From contig VEPL01000008.1 in the NCBI GenBank assembly GCA_012026885.1, forward strand, positions 1-64,000: 64,000 bases of DNA. Direction: 5' to 3'. The notes below the pieces were generated by a model, which saw only the letters and a program-made list of their open reading frames with translations, searched no databases and was not told the origin of the DNA. A program made the translations under genes and the position numbers. This DNA comes from Betaproteobacteria bacterium (GTDB lineage: Bacteria > Pseudomonadota > Gammaproteobacteria > Burkholderiales > Rhodocyclaceae). Of this stretch, positions 32,728-43,300 are shown one piece after another. Numbering within the stretch: position 1 is the first letter of the stretch; every line of letters starts with the position of its first letter.

Positions 32728-35700
32728 TTACATGCTGCGCCGGTACTGGCCACCGACTTCGTAGAGCGCGCTGCTGATCTGTCCCAGCGAGCAGTACTTC
32801 ACCGCATCGACCAGCACGGCAAAGACGTTGCCGTTGTCGATCACCGTCTGCTTGAGCTTCGCCAGCATTGCCGGCGCAGTGTCGGCGTTGCGCGCCTGGA
32901 AGTCGCGCAGGCGCTTGATCTGCGACTGCTTTTCCTCGTCGCTGGAGCGGGCCAGTTCGATTTCCTGCTGCGCCATGCCCTTCGGATTGAGGAAGGTATT
33001 GACGCCGATGATCGGGTAGGAGCCGTCGTGCTTCTTGTGCTCGTAATACATCGACTCCTCCTGGATCTTGCCGCGCTGGTAGCCGGTCTCCATGGCACCC
33101 AAGACGCCGCCGCGCGAGGCGATGGCTTCGAATTCCTTCAACACGGCTTCTTCAACCAGATCGGTCAGCTCGTCGATCACGAACGCGCCCTGGTTCGGGT
33201 TTTCGTTCTTCGAGACGCCCCATTCGCGGTTGATGATCAGCTGGATGGCCATGGCACGCCGCACGCTTTCTTCCGTCGGCGTCGTGATGGCTTCGTCATA
33301 GGCATTGGTGTGCAGCGAGTTGCAGTTGTCGTAGATGGCGATCAGCGCCTGCAGCGTGGTGCGGATGTCGTTGAAATCCATCTCCTGCGCGTGCAGTGAG
33401 CGCCCACTCGTCTGGATGTGGTACTTGAGCTTCTGGCTGCGCTCGTTGGCGCCGTACTTGTTCTTCATCGCCACTGCCCAGATGCGGCGGGCGACGCGGC
33501 CGATCACCGAATACTCGGGATCCATGCCGTTGCTGAAGAAGAAGGACAGGTTGGGGGCAAAATCGTCGATGTGCATGCCGCGCGCGAGATAGCTTTCGAC
33601 GTAGGTGAACCCGTTGGACAGCGTGAAGGCGAGCTGGCTGATCGGATTGGCCCCGGCTTCGGCGATGTGATAGCCCGAAATCGACACCGAGTAGAAGTTC
33701 TGCACCTGGTTATGGACGAAGAATTCCTGGATATCGCCCATCATCTTGAGTGCGAATTCGGTCGAGAAGATGCAGGTGTTCTGGCCCTGGTCTTCCTTGA
33801 GGATGTCGGCCTGGACCGTGCCGCGCACGGTCTTCAACGTCCATTCGCGGATCTTCTCGGCTTCGTCCTCGGTCGGCTGGCGGCCGTTTTCCTCGGCGAA
33901 CTTGGCCATCTGCTGGTCGATCGCGGTGTTGAAGAAGCAGGCGAGGATGATCGGCGCCGGGCCGTTGATGGTCATCGACACCGAGGTGGTCGGCGCCAGC
34001 AGGTCGAAACCGTCGTAAAGCACCTTGAGGTCGTCGAGCGTGGCGATCGAGACGCCCGAATTGCCGATCTTGCCGTAGATGTCCGGACGCTCGTCCGGAT
34101 CGCAACCGTAGAGTGTCACCGAATCGAAGGCGGTCGACAGGCGGTGCGCGGGCATTCCTTCGGAAACCTTCTTGAAGCGGCGGTTGGTACGGAAGGCATC
34201 GCCTTCGCCGGCGAACATCCGGGTCGGATCCTCGCCCTCGCGCTTGAAGGCGAAGACGCCGGCGGTAAAGGGGAAGGAGCCGGGCACGTTCTCCTTCATC
34301 AGGAAGCGCAGGATCTCGCCGTCGTCGGTGTACTTCGGCAGGATGACCTTGCGGATCTTCGTTCCCGACAGGGATTCCGACACCAGCCGGGTGCGGATCT
34401 CCTTGTCGCGAATTTTCACGACGTACTCGTCGCCGGAATACGCGGCGAGGGTGTCCGGCCACATGTCGAGCAGCTTCCTGGCCTTCGGGTCCTGCTGGCC
34501 ATCTTTCCATGCAGCCAGTTCTTCGAAGTCCGCGGTCGACTTGTCGCAACCGGCAAAAATGCCGCGGGCGATGCGCAACGATTGACGCTCGCGGGCGATC
34601 AGCACCTGCTGCCCGGCATGGGCGTGGTAACCGCGTACCGTGTCGGCGATCTCGGCCAGATAGCGGACGCGCTGCGCCGGCACGATGGCACGCTGGCTCG
34701 AAGACTGCCGGACCGAAACGCGCGGCAGCTTCCCTTCGCGCAGCTTCAGGCCCTTGTCGGCCAGCGCCGGCACCAGCGCCTGATAGAGCGCGGTGACCCC
34801 GTCGTCGTTGAAGCGGGCGGCCTGCGTGCCGAAGACGGGCATCTCGTCGGCCGGGGTAGTGAAGCGTTCGCGGTTGCGCTGGTACTGCTTGCGCACGTCG
34901 CGCAGCGCATCCTCGGCGCCCTTGCGGTCGAACTTGTTGATGGCGACGAAGTCGGCGAAGTCGAGCATGTCGATCTTTTCCAACTGCGACGCGGCGCCGA
35001 ATTCGGGGGTCATCACATACATCGAGACATCGACGAAGGGCACGATGGCGGCGTCGCCCTGGCCGATGCCCGAGGTTTCGACGATGACCAGGTCGAAACC
35101 GGCCAGCTTGCAGGCGGCGATCACTTCTGGCAGCGCGGCCGAGATTTCCGAGCCGGTGTCACGGGTCGCCAGCGAGCGCATGAAGATGTTCGGGTGCTCG
35201 ATGGCGTTCATGCGGATGCGGTCGCCGAGCAGCGCGCCACCGGTGCGCTTGCGCGACGGGTCGATGGAGATCAGGCCGATCTTGACGCTGTCCTCCTGGT
35301 CGAGGCGGAAGCGGCGGACGATCTCGTCGGTCAGCGAGGATTTGCCCGCGCCGCCGGTGCCGGTGATGCCGAGGACCGGAATCGCCGTCGCGGCAGCCGC
35401 CTTGAGCAGCGGCTCCTTCAATCCCGGCGCCGAACCGTTCTCGAGCAGGGTAATGACGCGCGCCAGCAGGCGGCGGTCACCCGCCGCCAGGCCGGCCAGC
35501 ACCTGCTCGGCACCTGGCACGCCGGCGTCGGCGACGTCGTAGTCGGATTGCTGGACGACGTCGTTGATCATGCCCTGCAGCCCCATGTGCACGCCGTCTT
35601 CCGGCGCGTAGATGCGGGTGACGCCGTAAGCGTGCAACTCCTTGATCTCGGCCGGCACGATGACACCGCCGCCGCCGCCGAAAACCTTGATCTTCTCGCC

Positions 35701-35991
35701 GCCATTCGCCTTCAGCAGGTCGATCATGTACTTGAAGAACTCGACGTGGCCACCCTGGTAGGAGGTAATGCAGATGCCCTGCGCGTCTTCCTGCAGGGCG
35801 GCGTTGACGATCTCCTGCACCGAGCGGTTGTGGCCGAGGTGGATCACCTCCGAACCCGTCGATTGCAGAATCCGCCGCATGATGTTGATCGAGGCGTCAT
35901 GGCCGTCGAACAGCGAGGCGGCCGTGACGAAACGGACCTTGTTCTTCGGCTTGTAGGGAGCGAGTTTCTTGGCAACGGACAGGTCGGTCAT
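32728..35991 (-). CDS. icmF: Fused isobutyryl-CoA mutase IcmF
   Basis: This 1087-residue protein combines three modules in IcmF order. The N-terminal B12-binding domain (about 18-150) has axial His31 in DGHDASIN. A MeaB-like GTPase follows (about 200-400; [21 protein letters not shown]). The C-terminal mutase barrel (about 540-1080) has [13 protein letters not shown] and [15 protein letters not shown]. At the position of methylmalonyl-CoA mutase Tyr89 I read Phe (RMFAG), which agrees with isobutyryl- rather than methylmalonyl-CoA. It interconverts isobutyryl-CoA and n-butyryl-CoA using adenosylcobalamin, with the GTPase acting as chaperone. A divergent AraC-type gene follows at 36138. Confidence 0.93.
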   Translation of the reverse strand: MTDLSVAKKLAPYKPKNKVRFVTAASLFDGHDASINIMRRILQSTGSEVIHLGHNRSVQEIVNAALQEDAQGICITSYQGGHVEFFKYMIDLLKANGGEKIKVFGGGGGVIVPAEIKELHAYGVTRIYAPEDGVHMGLQGMINDVVQQSDYDVADAGVPGAEQVLAGLAAGDRRLLARVITLLENGSAPGLKEPLLKAAAATAIPVLGITGTGGAGKSSLTDEIVRRFRLDQEDSVKIGLISIDPSRKRTGGALLGDRIRMNAIEHPNIFMRSLATRDTGSEISAALPEVIAACKLAGFDLVIVETSGIGQGDAAIVPFVDVSMYVMTPEFGAASQLEKIDMLDFADFVAINKFDRKGAEDALRDVRKQYQRNRERFTTPADEMPVFGTQAARFNDDGVTALYQALVPALADKGLKLREGKLPRVSVRQSSSQRAIVPAQRVRYLAEIADTVRGYHAHAGQQVLIARERQSLRIARGIFAGCDKSTADFEELAAWKDGQQDPKARKLLDMWPDTLAAYSGDEYVVKIRDKEIRTRLVSESLSGTKIRKVILPKYTDDGEILRFLMKENVPGSFPFTAGVFAFKREGEDPTRMFAGEGDAFRTNRRFKKVSEGMPAHRLSTAFDSVTLYGCDPDERPDIYGKIGNSGVSIATLDDLKVLYDGFDLLAPTTSVSMTINGPAPIILACFFNTAIDQQMAKFAEENGRQPTEDEAEKIREWTLKTVRGTVQADILKEDQGQNTCIFSTEFALKMMGDIQEFFVHNQVQNFYSVSISGYHIAEAGANPISQLAFTLSNGFTYVESYLARGMHIDDFAPNLSFFFSNGMDPEYSVIGRVARRIWAVAMKNKYGANERSQKLKYHIQTSGRSLHAQEMDFNDIRTTLQALIAIYDNCNSLHTNAYDEAITTPTEESVRRAMAIQLIINREWGVSKNENPNQGAFVIDELTDLVEEAVLKEFEAIASRGGVLGAMETGYQRGKIQEESMYYEHKKHDGSYPIIGVNTFLNPKGMAQQEIELARSSDEEKQSQIKRLRDFQARNADTAPAMLAKLKQTVIDNGNVFAVLVDAVKYCSLGQISSALYEVGGQYRRSM

Positions 35992-36137
35992 GGCGGGCGC
36001 CTTATCTGAAGATTCGGGAGAAACGCCATCATAGGCTGCAATCGCGGCCGCGCCATTGCCCGAGGCGACGACAATCGTGCAATTTCCGCCAGCATGCTAG
36101 AGTGTTGCGGTCAACCTCGCGAAAAGGCCGAAATCCG

Positions 36138-37232
36138 ATGCCGGCAACGCTCCCCGACACGCCGTCGCGATCACAGGCGACCGTAGCCATGGGATTCGTC
36201 ACGGGCATGCTGGCCGGTATCCGGCAGCGCGGCATCGATGTGGCTCCCGTCCTGAGCGACCTGGGGATCGACATTGCAGACATCGCCAGCCGCATCCCGG
36301 TCGACCGCTATGCCGCGCTCTACAATCGCCTCAACCGCCTGCTCGACGACGAAGCTTTCGCACTCTTCGCGCAACCGGTACGTTGCGGCAGTTTCGAGTT
36401 CCTCTGCCGCTCCTGCCTGTCCGCACCGACCCTGGCCGAAGCACTGGCCCGCGCCAGCCGTTTCCTGCGCGTCGTGCTGCCCGACCTCGCGGTCAGCGTT
36501 CGCCGCGTCGCGGGACACGCGGAGCTGGCCATTGCCGAAACGCGAAAGCTGGCCGCAGGCCCCGACGATCCGGGCCGCGTCTTCGCCTTCGAGTGGCTGT
36601 TGCGCCTGCTGCACGCCCTCTCCTGCTGGCTGGCCGGCCGTGGCATCGCCCTCGACCGGGTTGTCTTCCCCTACCGCAAGCCGGACCATTTTCCCGACTA
36701 TGCGCTGATCTTCACGGCCGACTCGCGCTTCGCCCCGACCCTGACCGACGGAACCGGGACATTGGTCGCCCGCTTCAACGCCAACCTTCTCGACCTGCCC
36801 CTGCGGCGCGACGAGGCGGCGCTCAATGCTTTCCTCGAGGGCGCCCCGGGCCGGATCACGATGCTCTACCGGCGCGACCGCGAAATGGTCACCCGCATCC
36901 GCGACCTGCTGCGCGACGCCTTCCCCGCCACCCCGTCCCTCGATGACATCGCCAGTCGGCTGCACCTTTCGCCGCGCAGCGTCCATCGCCGCCTCGAGGA
37001 AGAAGGCTCGAGCTTCCGTGCCATCAAGGACGCCCTGCGGCGCGATCTTGCGCTTTCACGGTTGGCCAAGACGCGCGATCCCGTCGCCCGCATCGCCATG
37101 GAGCTTGGCTATGCTGACCCGTCTGCGTTCTACCGTGCCTGCGTGCAATGGACCGGCAAGGGTCCGGCCGCCTACCGGCAGACCTTGCATCACAGTTCCT
37201 GGAATCCGGCCGAGTCTTCCGCTCGCCGGTGA
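36138..37232 (+). CDS. AraC-family regulator (arabinose-binding-domain type)
   Basis: This 364-residue regulator has an N-terminal ligand domain of the Arabinose_bd/OruR type (about 20-210: GFVTGMLAGIRQRGID, then RPVR-like CGSFEFLCRSCLSAPTLAEAL) and a C-terminal AraC HTH pair (about 265-350: DIASRLHLSPRSVHRRLEEEG, IAMELGYADPSAFYRAC). ATG 36138 follows AAAAGG at about ten bases. It is divergent from icmF, separated by 146 bases, so it probably controls icmF in response to a small acid or acyl-CoA. That link is inferred only from position. Confidence 0.87.
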   Translation: MPATLPDTPSRSQATVAMGFVTGMLAGIRQRGIDVAPVLSDLGIDIADIASRIPVDRYAALYNRLNRLLDDEAFALFAQPVRCGSFEFLCRSCLSAPTLAEALARASRFLRVVLPDLAVSVRRVAGHAELAIAETRKLAAGPDDPGRVFAFEWLLRLLHALSCWLAGRGIALDRVVFPYRKPDHFPDYALIFTADSRFAPTLTDGTGTLVARFNANLLDLPLRRDEAALNAFLEGAPGRITMLYRRDREMVTRIRDLLRDAFPATPSLDDIASRLHLSPRSVHRRLEEEGSSFRAIKDALRRDLALSRLAKTRDPVARIAMELGYADPSAFYRACVQWTGKGPAAYRQTLHHSSWNPAESSARR

Positions 37233-37251
37233 TTTCCGCTAGCCTTATGGA

Positions 37252-37533
37252 ATGTCGAAGCATGACCATCAGCCGCCCGCCGAGCACGCCGGTCACCACG
37301 ACCAGCGCGCTGAGCATCCTGACCGCCGCATCGAGGACAACGGCCCCCCGAGCGGCTGGAAGGAGCGGCGCAAACATGTCGAGCGCCGCATCCCCCACCC
37401 CGAGGAAGTCGATATTTCCGACGACGATTGGGAGCGCTATTTCACGCCCAAGGCCGGCAACCATGCCGACGAGCTGGCACACGAAGCGGCTGGGGACACC
37501 TTCGAAACTGCCGCGCAGCGCAAGGGCCGCTGA
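37252..37533 (+). CDS. Small charged protein of unknown function
   Basis: This 93-residue protein is very rich in His, Glu, Arg and Asp, with no signal peptide or membrane segment. The middle has WKERRKHVERRIPHPEEVD and DDDWERYFT, which may be a short conserved motif, with low-complexity flanks. It starts 20 bases after the AraC-type gene and might share its transcript. It could be a small regulator or an assembly factor; I recognise no family. Codon use and the in-frame start support translation. Confidence 0.55.
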   Translation: MSKHDHQPPAEHAGHHDQRAEHPDRRIEDNGPPSGWKERRKHVERRIPHPEEVDISDDDWERYFTPKAGNHADELAHEAAGDTFETAAQRKGR

Positions 37534-37539
37534 CTGCCC

Positions 37540-37573
37540 GCTACCGCCTCGCCGGTTTGCGGCTGGCGGTAGC
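37540..37573. terminator. Nested inverted repeat between convergent genes
   Basis: GCTACCGCC (37540-37548) pairs with GGCGGTAGC (37565-37573), and the loop holds a second 4-bp pair (37551-37554 with 37560-37563). It lies between the convergent 93-residue protein gene and the EF-G-like gene, where a two-way terminator is expected, but no T-run follows. Confidence 0.45.
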
Positions 37574-37602
37574 GTCGTGGCACCAGGCGTCGGCCTGCGG
37601 CC

Positions 37603-39657
37603 CTATTCGTCGTCTTCGCGCAGTTCGAAGCGGCCAGCCAGCTGCTGCTGGATGTTCGGCGGCACTGCCGCGTAGCGCGCGAACTCGATCGTGTAGCTGC
37701 CCTGCCCGCCGGTCAGCGACTTGAGCCGCGACTGGTAGTCGTTGAGCTCGGCCAGGGGAACCTCGCCGGTGATCGATGCCATGCCGTGGCCGCGTGCATC
37801 GGTGCCAGTGATGTGGCCGCGGCGACCGGACAGGTCGCCGGTCAGATCGCCGATGGCACCCTCGGGGACAACGATCTCGATGGTGACGATCGGCTCGAGG
37901 ACGATAGGCTTGGCATTGCGGATCGCCTCGGTGACCGCCTTGCGCCCGGCGATGACGAATGCGACCTCCTTGCCATCGACCGCGTGGGTCTTGCCGTCGA
38001 AAACGGTCACTTTCAGGTCGTCGACCGTGTAACCGGCGACGACACCGCCCTCGAGCGCCTGGCGCACCCCCTTCTCGACCGCCGGCATGAAGACACCGGG
38101 AATCACCCCGCCCTTCACCGCGTCGACGAACTCGAAACCTTCGCCACGCCCCCTGGGTTCGATACGCAGGTGGACCTCGCCGAACTGGCCGGCTCCGCCC
38201 GACTGCTTCTTGTGCCGGTACATGGCCTCGGCCGGCGCCGTGATCGTCTCGCAATAGGGAATGCGCGGCGGCTTGGTATCGACTTCCAGCTTGTACTGGC
38301 CAGCCATGCGGGCCAGCTTGGCCTTCAGGTGAATCTCGCCGAGGCCGCGGATCACGGTCTCGTTGCTCGACGGGTGACGCTCGACGACGAAGGTCGGATC
38401 CTCCATGGCCAGCTTGCCGAGGATATCGAAGAGGCGCTGTTCGTCGCCTTTCTTCTTCGTTTCGACGGCGAGCCCCGCCATCGGCTTCGGGAATTCGAGC
38501 GGCACGAGGTGGATGTGATCCTCGTCGTGCGAATCGTGCAGCACGGCATCGAAGACGATCTCGTCAACCTTGGCGATGGCACCGACGTCACCGGGCAGCA
38601 ATGCATCGACCTCGACCGTGTCCTTGCCCTGCAGGCGATAGAGGTGGGCAACCTTGAACGGGCGCTTGCCGTCACCGACGAAGAGCTGCATGTCCTTCCT
38701 CAGCGTTCCCTGATGGACGCGGAAGACCCCGATCTTGCCCATGTAGGGGTCTGCCACCACCTTGAACACATGCGCGAGCACGTGCTTTTCCGGGTCCGGC
38801 TCGGAGGCGAAGGGCTCGGTCGGACTGCCCGGCTCGCCGCGGTAGAACAGCGGCGGGTTGCCCTCGGCCGGACTGGGTGCGAGCGAAGCCAGCACGTGCA
38901 ACAGTTCCCTGATGCCGGCACCGGTCTTCGCCGACGTGAACAGGATGGGAATCAGGTGCCCCTCGCGCAGTGCCTTCTCGAAAGGTGCATGGAGGTCGGC
39001 AGCGCTCGGGTCGGCGCCATCCTCGAGGTAACGGGCCAGCAGGTCCTCGTCCTCCTCGACGATCTGGTCGATCAAAGCGCGGTGGGCGGCAGCCACAGAT
39101 GCGAAATCGGCATCCCCCGAGTCATGTTCAAGCACCTCGACCACATCCGCGCCGCCATGCGCCGGCAGGTCCAGCACCATGCACTGCTTGCCGAAGCGCT
39201 CGCGGATATCGGCGACCAGACCCGGCAGGTCCACGTTGTCGGCATCGATCTTGTTGATCACGATCATCCGGCACAGCTTGCGCTCCGCCGCATGGCGCAT
39301 CATGCGCTCGGTCATCAGCTCGACGCCGGTCTGCGCATTGACCACGACCAGCGCCGTATCGACCGCAGCCAGCGCCGCAATCGCCTGCCCGGCGAAATCG
39401 GGGTAGCCCGGCGTGTCGACCGCGTGCACCCTCACCCCGCCCTGCTCGTAATGCACCACCGCCGAGTTCAGCGAATGTCCGGCTTCCTTTTCCTGCGGAT
39501 CGAAATCGCAGACCGTCGTTCCCCGCTCGACGCTGCCCTTGGCGGCGATGGCGCCGGCTGCCTGCAGCATCGCCTCGGCGAGGCTGGTCTTGCCGGCAGC
39601 GCCGTGGCCGACGAGGGCGAGTGAACGGATCAATTCCCCGTGAACAGATGAATGCAT
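37603..39657 (-). CDS. EF-G-like GTPase (second EF-G type)
   Basis: This 684-residue protein has all EF-G domains in order: GTPase (about 8-270), beta barrel domain II, domains III-V up to SYTIEFARYAAVP. The P-loop reads GHGAAGKTS (residues 17-25) where canonical EF-G has HxDHGKTT; the rest (DTPGYPDF, NKIDADN) is normal. This is the EF-G-like group that occurs beside the true fusA, whose role (ribosome recycling or stress) is not settled. It lacks the str-operon context, which also argues it is not the main EF-G. ATG 39657 follows GGAG; the ATG at 39672 is less likely. Confidence 0.88.
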   Translation of the reverse strand: MHSSVHGELIRSLALVGHGAAGKTSLAEAMLQAAGAIAAKGSVERGTTVCDFDPQEKEAGHSLNSAVVHYEQGGVRVHAVDTPGYPDFAGQAIAALAAVDTALVVVNAQTGVELMTERMMRHAAERKLCRMIVINKIDADNVDLPGLVADIRERFGKQCMVLDLPAHGGADVVEVLEHDSGDADFASVAAAHRALIDQIVEEDEDLLARYLEDGADPSAADLHAPFEKALREGHLIPILFTSAKTGAGIRELLHVLASLAPSPAEGNPPLFYRGEPGSPTEPFASEPDPEKHVLAHVFKVVADPYMGKIGVFRVHQGTLRKDMQLFVGDGKRPFKVAHLYRLQGKDTVEVDALLPGDVGAIAKVDEIVFDAVLHDSHDEDHIHLVPLEFPKPMAGLAVETKKKGDEQRLFDILGKLAMEDPTFVVERHPSSNETVIRGLGEIHLKAKLARMAGQYKLEVDTKPPRIPYCETITAPAEAMYRHKKQSGGAGQFGEVHLRIEPRGRGEGFEFVDAVKGGVIPGVFMPAVEKGVRQALEGGVVAGYTVDDLKVTVFDGKTHAVDGKEVAFVIAGRKAVTEAIRNAKPIVLEPIVTIEIVVPEGAIGDLTGDLSGRRGHITGTDARGHGMASITGEVPLAELNDYQSRLKSLTGGQGSYTIEFARYAAVPPNIQQQLAGRFELREDDE

Positions 39658-39715
39658 GGATGCTCCAATCAATGGCAGATGAATTTCCCCGGCAATTGTA
39701 GCGGTGTTGGCCGGA

Positions 39716-40285
39716 TTACCGGATGGCCGGATACTCTACGGCTAGTGCCATTTCGCTGGGCACCGGCTGTCCCGCAATCTGGCCGGGCGTGAAACGCGCG
39801 CTGCGAAATGCTTCAAGCACCGTGGCCGCGAAAGGTTCATTGCCGGCGATCAGCGCCACGCGGTCGACCCCTCCGGCCGGGTTTATCCAGAGACGGATTT
39901 CGACGACTTCCCGCTCACGGGTCCCCAGCATGCCCTCGGAATCCAGCCGCGGAACATCGACGGGCACGGGCTTTTGATCGAGATCCTGCGCCTTGAAGTA
40001 ACGCAACCCGGCTGCCATCGCATCATCACCGGAAGCGTTGCCGCGGACGGGGAGGCCTTGCGAAGAGGCAACCGGCTCCGCCGGCCGCGGAACTTTGGCT
40101 TCTTCGAGGCCAGATGGTGCCGCCACGCCCGCACTCTGGACTGAATCAGGCAGCGCGATAACCTCGAGGACGGGAGAATGCCATGGCAAGGCACTCCCCG
40201 TGACACCTGCCGGCAAGAACACGGCGACCGCGACGACATGCAGGGAAAGCGACAACCCGAGTGCCGCGGCGAGTTGCCAGCGCAT
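39716..40285 (-). CDS. TonB-like C-terminal-domain protein
   Basis: This protein (189 residues from ATG 40285) has an N-terminal membrane anchor (LAAALGLSLSLHVVAVAVF), a Pro/Ala-rich linker and a C-terminal TonB-like domain (about 130-189: EIRLWINPAGGVDRVALIAGNEPFAATVLEAFRSARFTPG split over two lines of the fold, ending AVEYP). A GTG at 40327 would add 14 residues but would encode the pilY1 terminator hairpin, so I prefer 40285; no ideal ribosome site is seen for either. No ExbB/ExbD genes adjoin it. It may be an orphan TonB paralogue. Confidence 0.75.
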   Translation of the reverse strand: MRWQLAAALGLSLSLHVVAVAVFLPAGVTGSALPWHSPVLEVIALPDSVQSAGVAAPSGLEEAKVPRPAEPVASSQGLPVRGNASGDDAMAAGLRYFKAQDLDQKPVPVDVPRLDSEGMLGTREREVVEIRLWINPAGGVDRVALIAGNEPFAATVLEAFRSARFTPGQIAGQPVPSEMALAVEYPAIR

Positions 40286-40295
40286 CCTCAGGAAA

Positions 40296-40319
40296 CCGGG
40301 TGGCCGGAAGGCCACCCGG
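40296..40319 (-). terminator. Rho-independent terminator after pilY1
   Basis: A perfect 10-bp stem (40296-40305 with 40310-40319) closes a four-base loop and is followed on the minus strand by TTTCC. It starts 21 bases after the pilY1 stop and ends the minor-pilin operon. Confidence 0.7.
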
Positions 40320-40339
40320 AATTGCACTTACCCAGAGCC

Positions 40340-43300
40340 TTACCGGTCAATGGCCTTGTACCAGTAGATCCGGAAGCGCTTTTCGACAGGGATGGTCGGC
40401 GGCTGCTGGATCTGCGGCCCGGAGAGCACAACCTCGACGGTCTTGCCCTCGTCGGTTGTCACAACCGTACCCACCGGGGACGGCGGGAAGCCGCCCCCGG
40501 CCTTGGTCGTGTAGTAAGAGGAGATACCGCTGCGGGTCGAATCGGAAGCCGGCGTACCGGTGGTGAACTCCACCTGGTAGAGGCGCGCTTCACCCAGGTT
40601 GCTGCACTGCTGGGCCGACAGCAGCGACTGCGGCACATTGGTTCCGAAGAACACGGTACCACCCACAGTCAGCGGGGCATTGATCACCTTCTCGCCGACC
40701 GTCGGGAAGGTAAATTTCCAGCCACGGTCAATGACAGGTACCAGCGGCAGGCTCGTATCGAGCGGGAAGCGCGTGCTGGTGTCGGCAGTGTTTACCGCGC
40801 AGGGCGTCAGTTCGGCCAGGCAGGCCTGGAAGCAGGTCAATCCTGTGGTCGCATCGATTGCCGTTTGCCCGGAGCAGCGACTGGTGCAGGTCGCAACCGC
40901 CGTCGTGTTGGTGACGGTATTGCGTTCGCAGAGCTGAGCCGGCGTGATGCCGCAGGTGGTACAGGTGGCGTCGTCGACGTTGTCCTTGATCATGTATACC
41001 GCATTGCTGACGGTCGTGTCGTAGGGCGCCTCGCGGTCGCCGGTTCCGACGACTACCGCCAGCTTGCCCGGCTCCTGGGCGATGCGAATGACATCCGGAC
41101 GGAAGAACAGCTTGCGCAGGTTCGTGCCCGTTCCGCCGAGACTGGCCAGTTTCTGGACAGTCCAGTTGGCGACATCATCGGAACGCACATTGACGCGCCA
41201 GATGTTCGCGCAGGTATCTGCCAGATAGAAGCGGTCCGTGACGCCGTTCAGGTCGATATCGACGGCCGACACGTCGCCGGCAATCGCGCAATCCATGCCG
41301 GTCACCGGCAGATGCCGCCAGGTTCCCGATTCGTACGTCGTATTGCCTGTCGCCACGAACAGCGGGGTTCCGGTATCCGCCTCGGCCACCACGAAGCCGC
41401 GGCCCATCGTCGCAGTACTCTGCCGCGAAGAGGACGTCGATGTACCGGTGGGATCGTTGGCGGCCTCGTCGTAGCCGAGCGAGAAGACGACGACGCGCTT
41501 GGTCTGCGGGACACCGCTGACCGGCGGCGCGGCGATCGTGATCGGCTGGACTTCCGACCAGGTCTGGCCAAGTTCGGCATAGCCCGGGCTCGAATTGTTC
41601 TTGCGCCAGAGCAATGTTGGCGCCGCGTCCGGATTGGAGACATCGAGCGCGTGGATGCCGCGCCCGCCGCGACGCATCGCGGCATAGAGCCAGACATGGT
41701 CGCCGGTCTCGGCGAGAACACCGTCGTTGTCGGCGTCCTTGATCTCGACGGTAATCGAGCCGTCAAAATAGAACTTGCGCGGTGTGGTCAACACCGACGG
41801 GGTCGCAGCAAAGAGTTGCTTGAGCGCCGGGAGATGGTCTTCGGCAACATAGGCCCATTTTTCCAGGCCGGCACCGGTGCCGGAACGGCCACCCTTGACC
41901 GCATGGAGCATGCCGTCGTTGGCGCCGTAGAAGACGATAATGTCGGTATCTGTCGTGCGGCCGTAATTCACCACCGCCGGACGCGAGTGCAGGACATCGC
42001 CCATGACGTAACCGCGGATGTGCGCCGGATCATTCGACGGGTTGTCCTCGCCCAGACGGTTCTGTCCGCGCACCCAGTTGATGAGTTCGTCGCGGCTGAT
42101 GTTGCCGGCGCGAGTTGCCGTCGCTGCGCCTCCAGACATGGCTGGCCCGGTTGTGATCGTAAAGGTGAAGGTGCTTCCCGCAGCCGTTGCGAGCGTGAAG
42201 GTACCGTTGTATGCCGGTTCGTTCGCACCGGAAATCTGGATCGAATTGCCGGGACCCCAGCCGTGCGCCAGCGCCGTCGTTCCCGTGACGACAGCCACGC
42301 CGGAGCCATTACTTGCGCCCCGCGTAAGCGCCGTGATCGACACGGGAGTTGCCGTGCCCGAGGCGGTCATTCCGGCGTTCGTCGCACTACCCGGGCCGAG
42401 GGTGATGGCGGGGGTGTAGGTGAAATTCTTGTTGTCGGTCTTGGTAATCGCATAGCGGCCGTTGTACTCGGCCGGAGAAAGGCCGGTGATCAGCGCAAAA
42501 CTGCCCGTCGTCAGGCCGTGATTCGCGTTGGCGGTGCTGATCGACGTGAGTGCATTGCCCGCCGTCCGGCTCGCTCCGGTGATCGCCTTCGTGCTGGCGG
42601 CGGCCGGGCAGGTCGTGATGGCGGTCGGCGCCGGGCAAACGACGGCACCGGCGAAAGATATCGTCGTGCTCGGCGTTTCGGAGACGGCGAAGCTGAAAGA
42701 AACCCCCGGCACGACGGCGGTAACCATCGCCGCAATGTTGTAAGCTGCCTCACTCGAGTTCGCGATGGTCACGGTCTGGCCGACCGTGAAGCCGTGTCCT
42801 GCCGCCTGGGCCGTCGCCACGTTGCCGGCGCGGGTGATCTGCGTGACCGCCACGGTACCGCCCGACGGCCGCGTCCCGACGAGGGTTCCCGAAGCACTGG
42901 CCGGCGGCGTTTCGGTAACGACGTAGGTAAAGGTGGTCGCATTGACCACCGAGATACTCGCCGTCTTGTTGTAGGCGGCATCGCTGGATCCGGCGATCGT
43001 GATGTTGTCGCCGGAAGCAAAGTTGTGCGCCGACGAGGTCACCGCCGTGACGACGGTACCCGAGCGATTCAGGCTGCTGATGCTGACCGTGTCCGCCAGC
43101 GCCAGCTTGGTTGCGGTGATCGCGCTGTTGCTGGTCGAGAAATCGTCCAGCGCGCTGGAACAGCCGATGCAGGTATAGATCGGTCGACCGGAAGTATCCG
43201 TCGCGTAGGTTGTCCGTATCTGCTGCGCGGCGCCGCCCTTCTCGACGAAGTCGCCGTCGGGCGCGTCCGATACGGTCTTCACGTCGCGGTAAGCGTAGAA

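Noticed and set aside
33418..36009. Open frame of more than 860 codons on the plus strand
   Set aside because: Antisense to icmF; the composition is the typical artefact of a high-GC gene read in reverse.
37786..39624. Open frame of about 610 codons on the plus strand
   Set aside because: Antisense to the EF-G-like gene; no motif.
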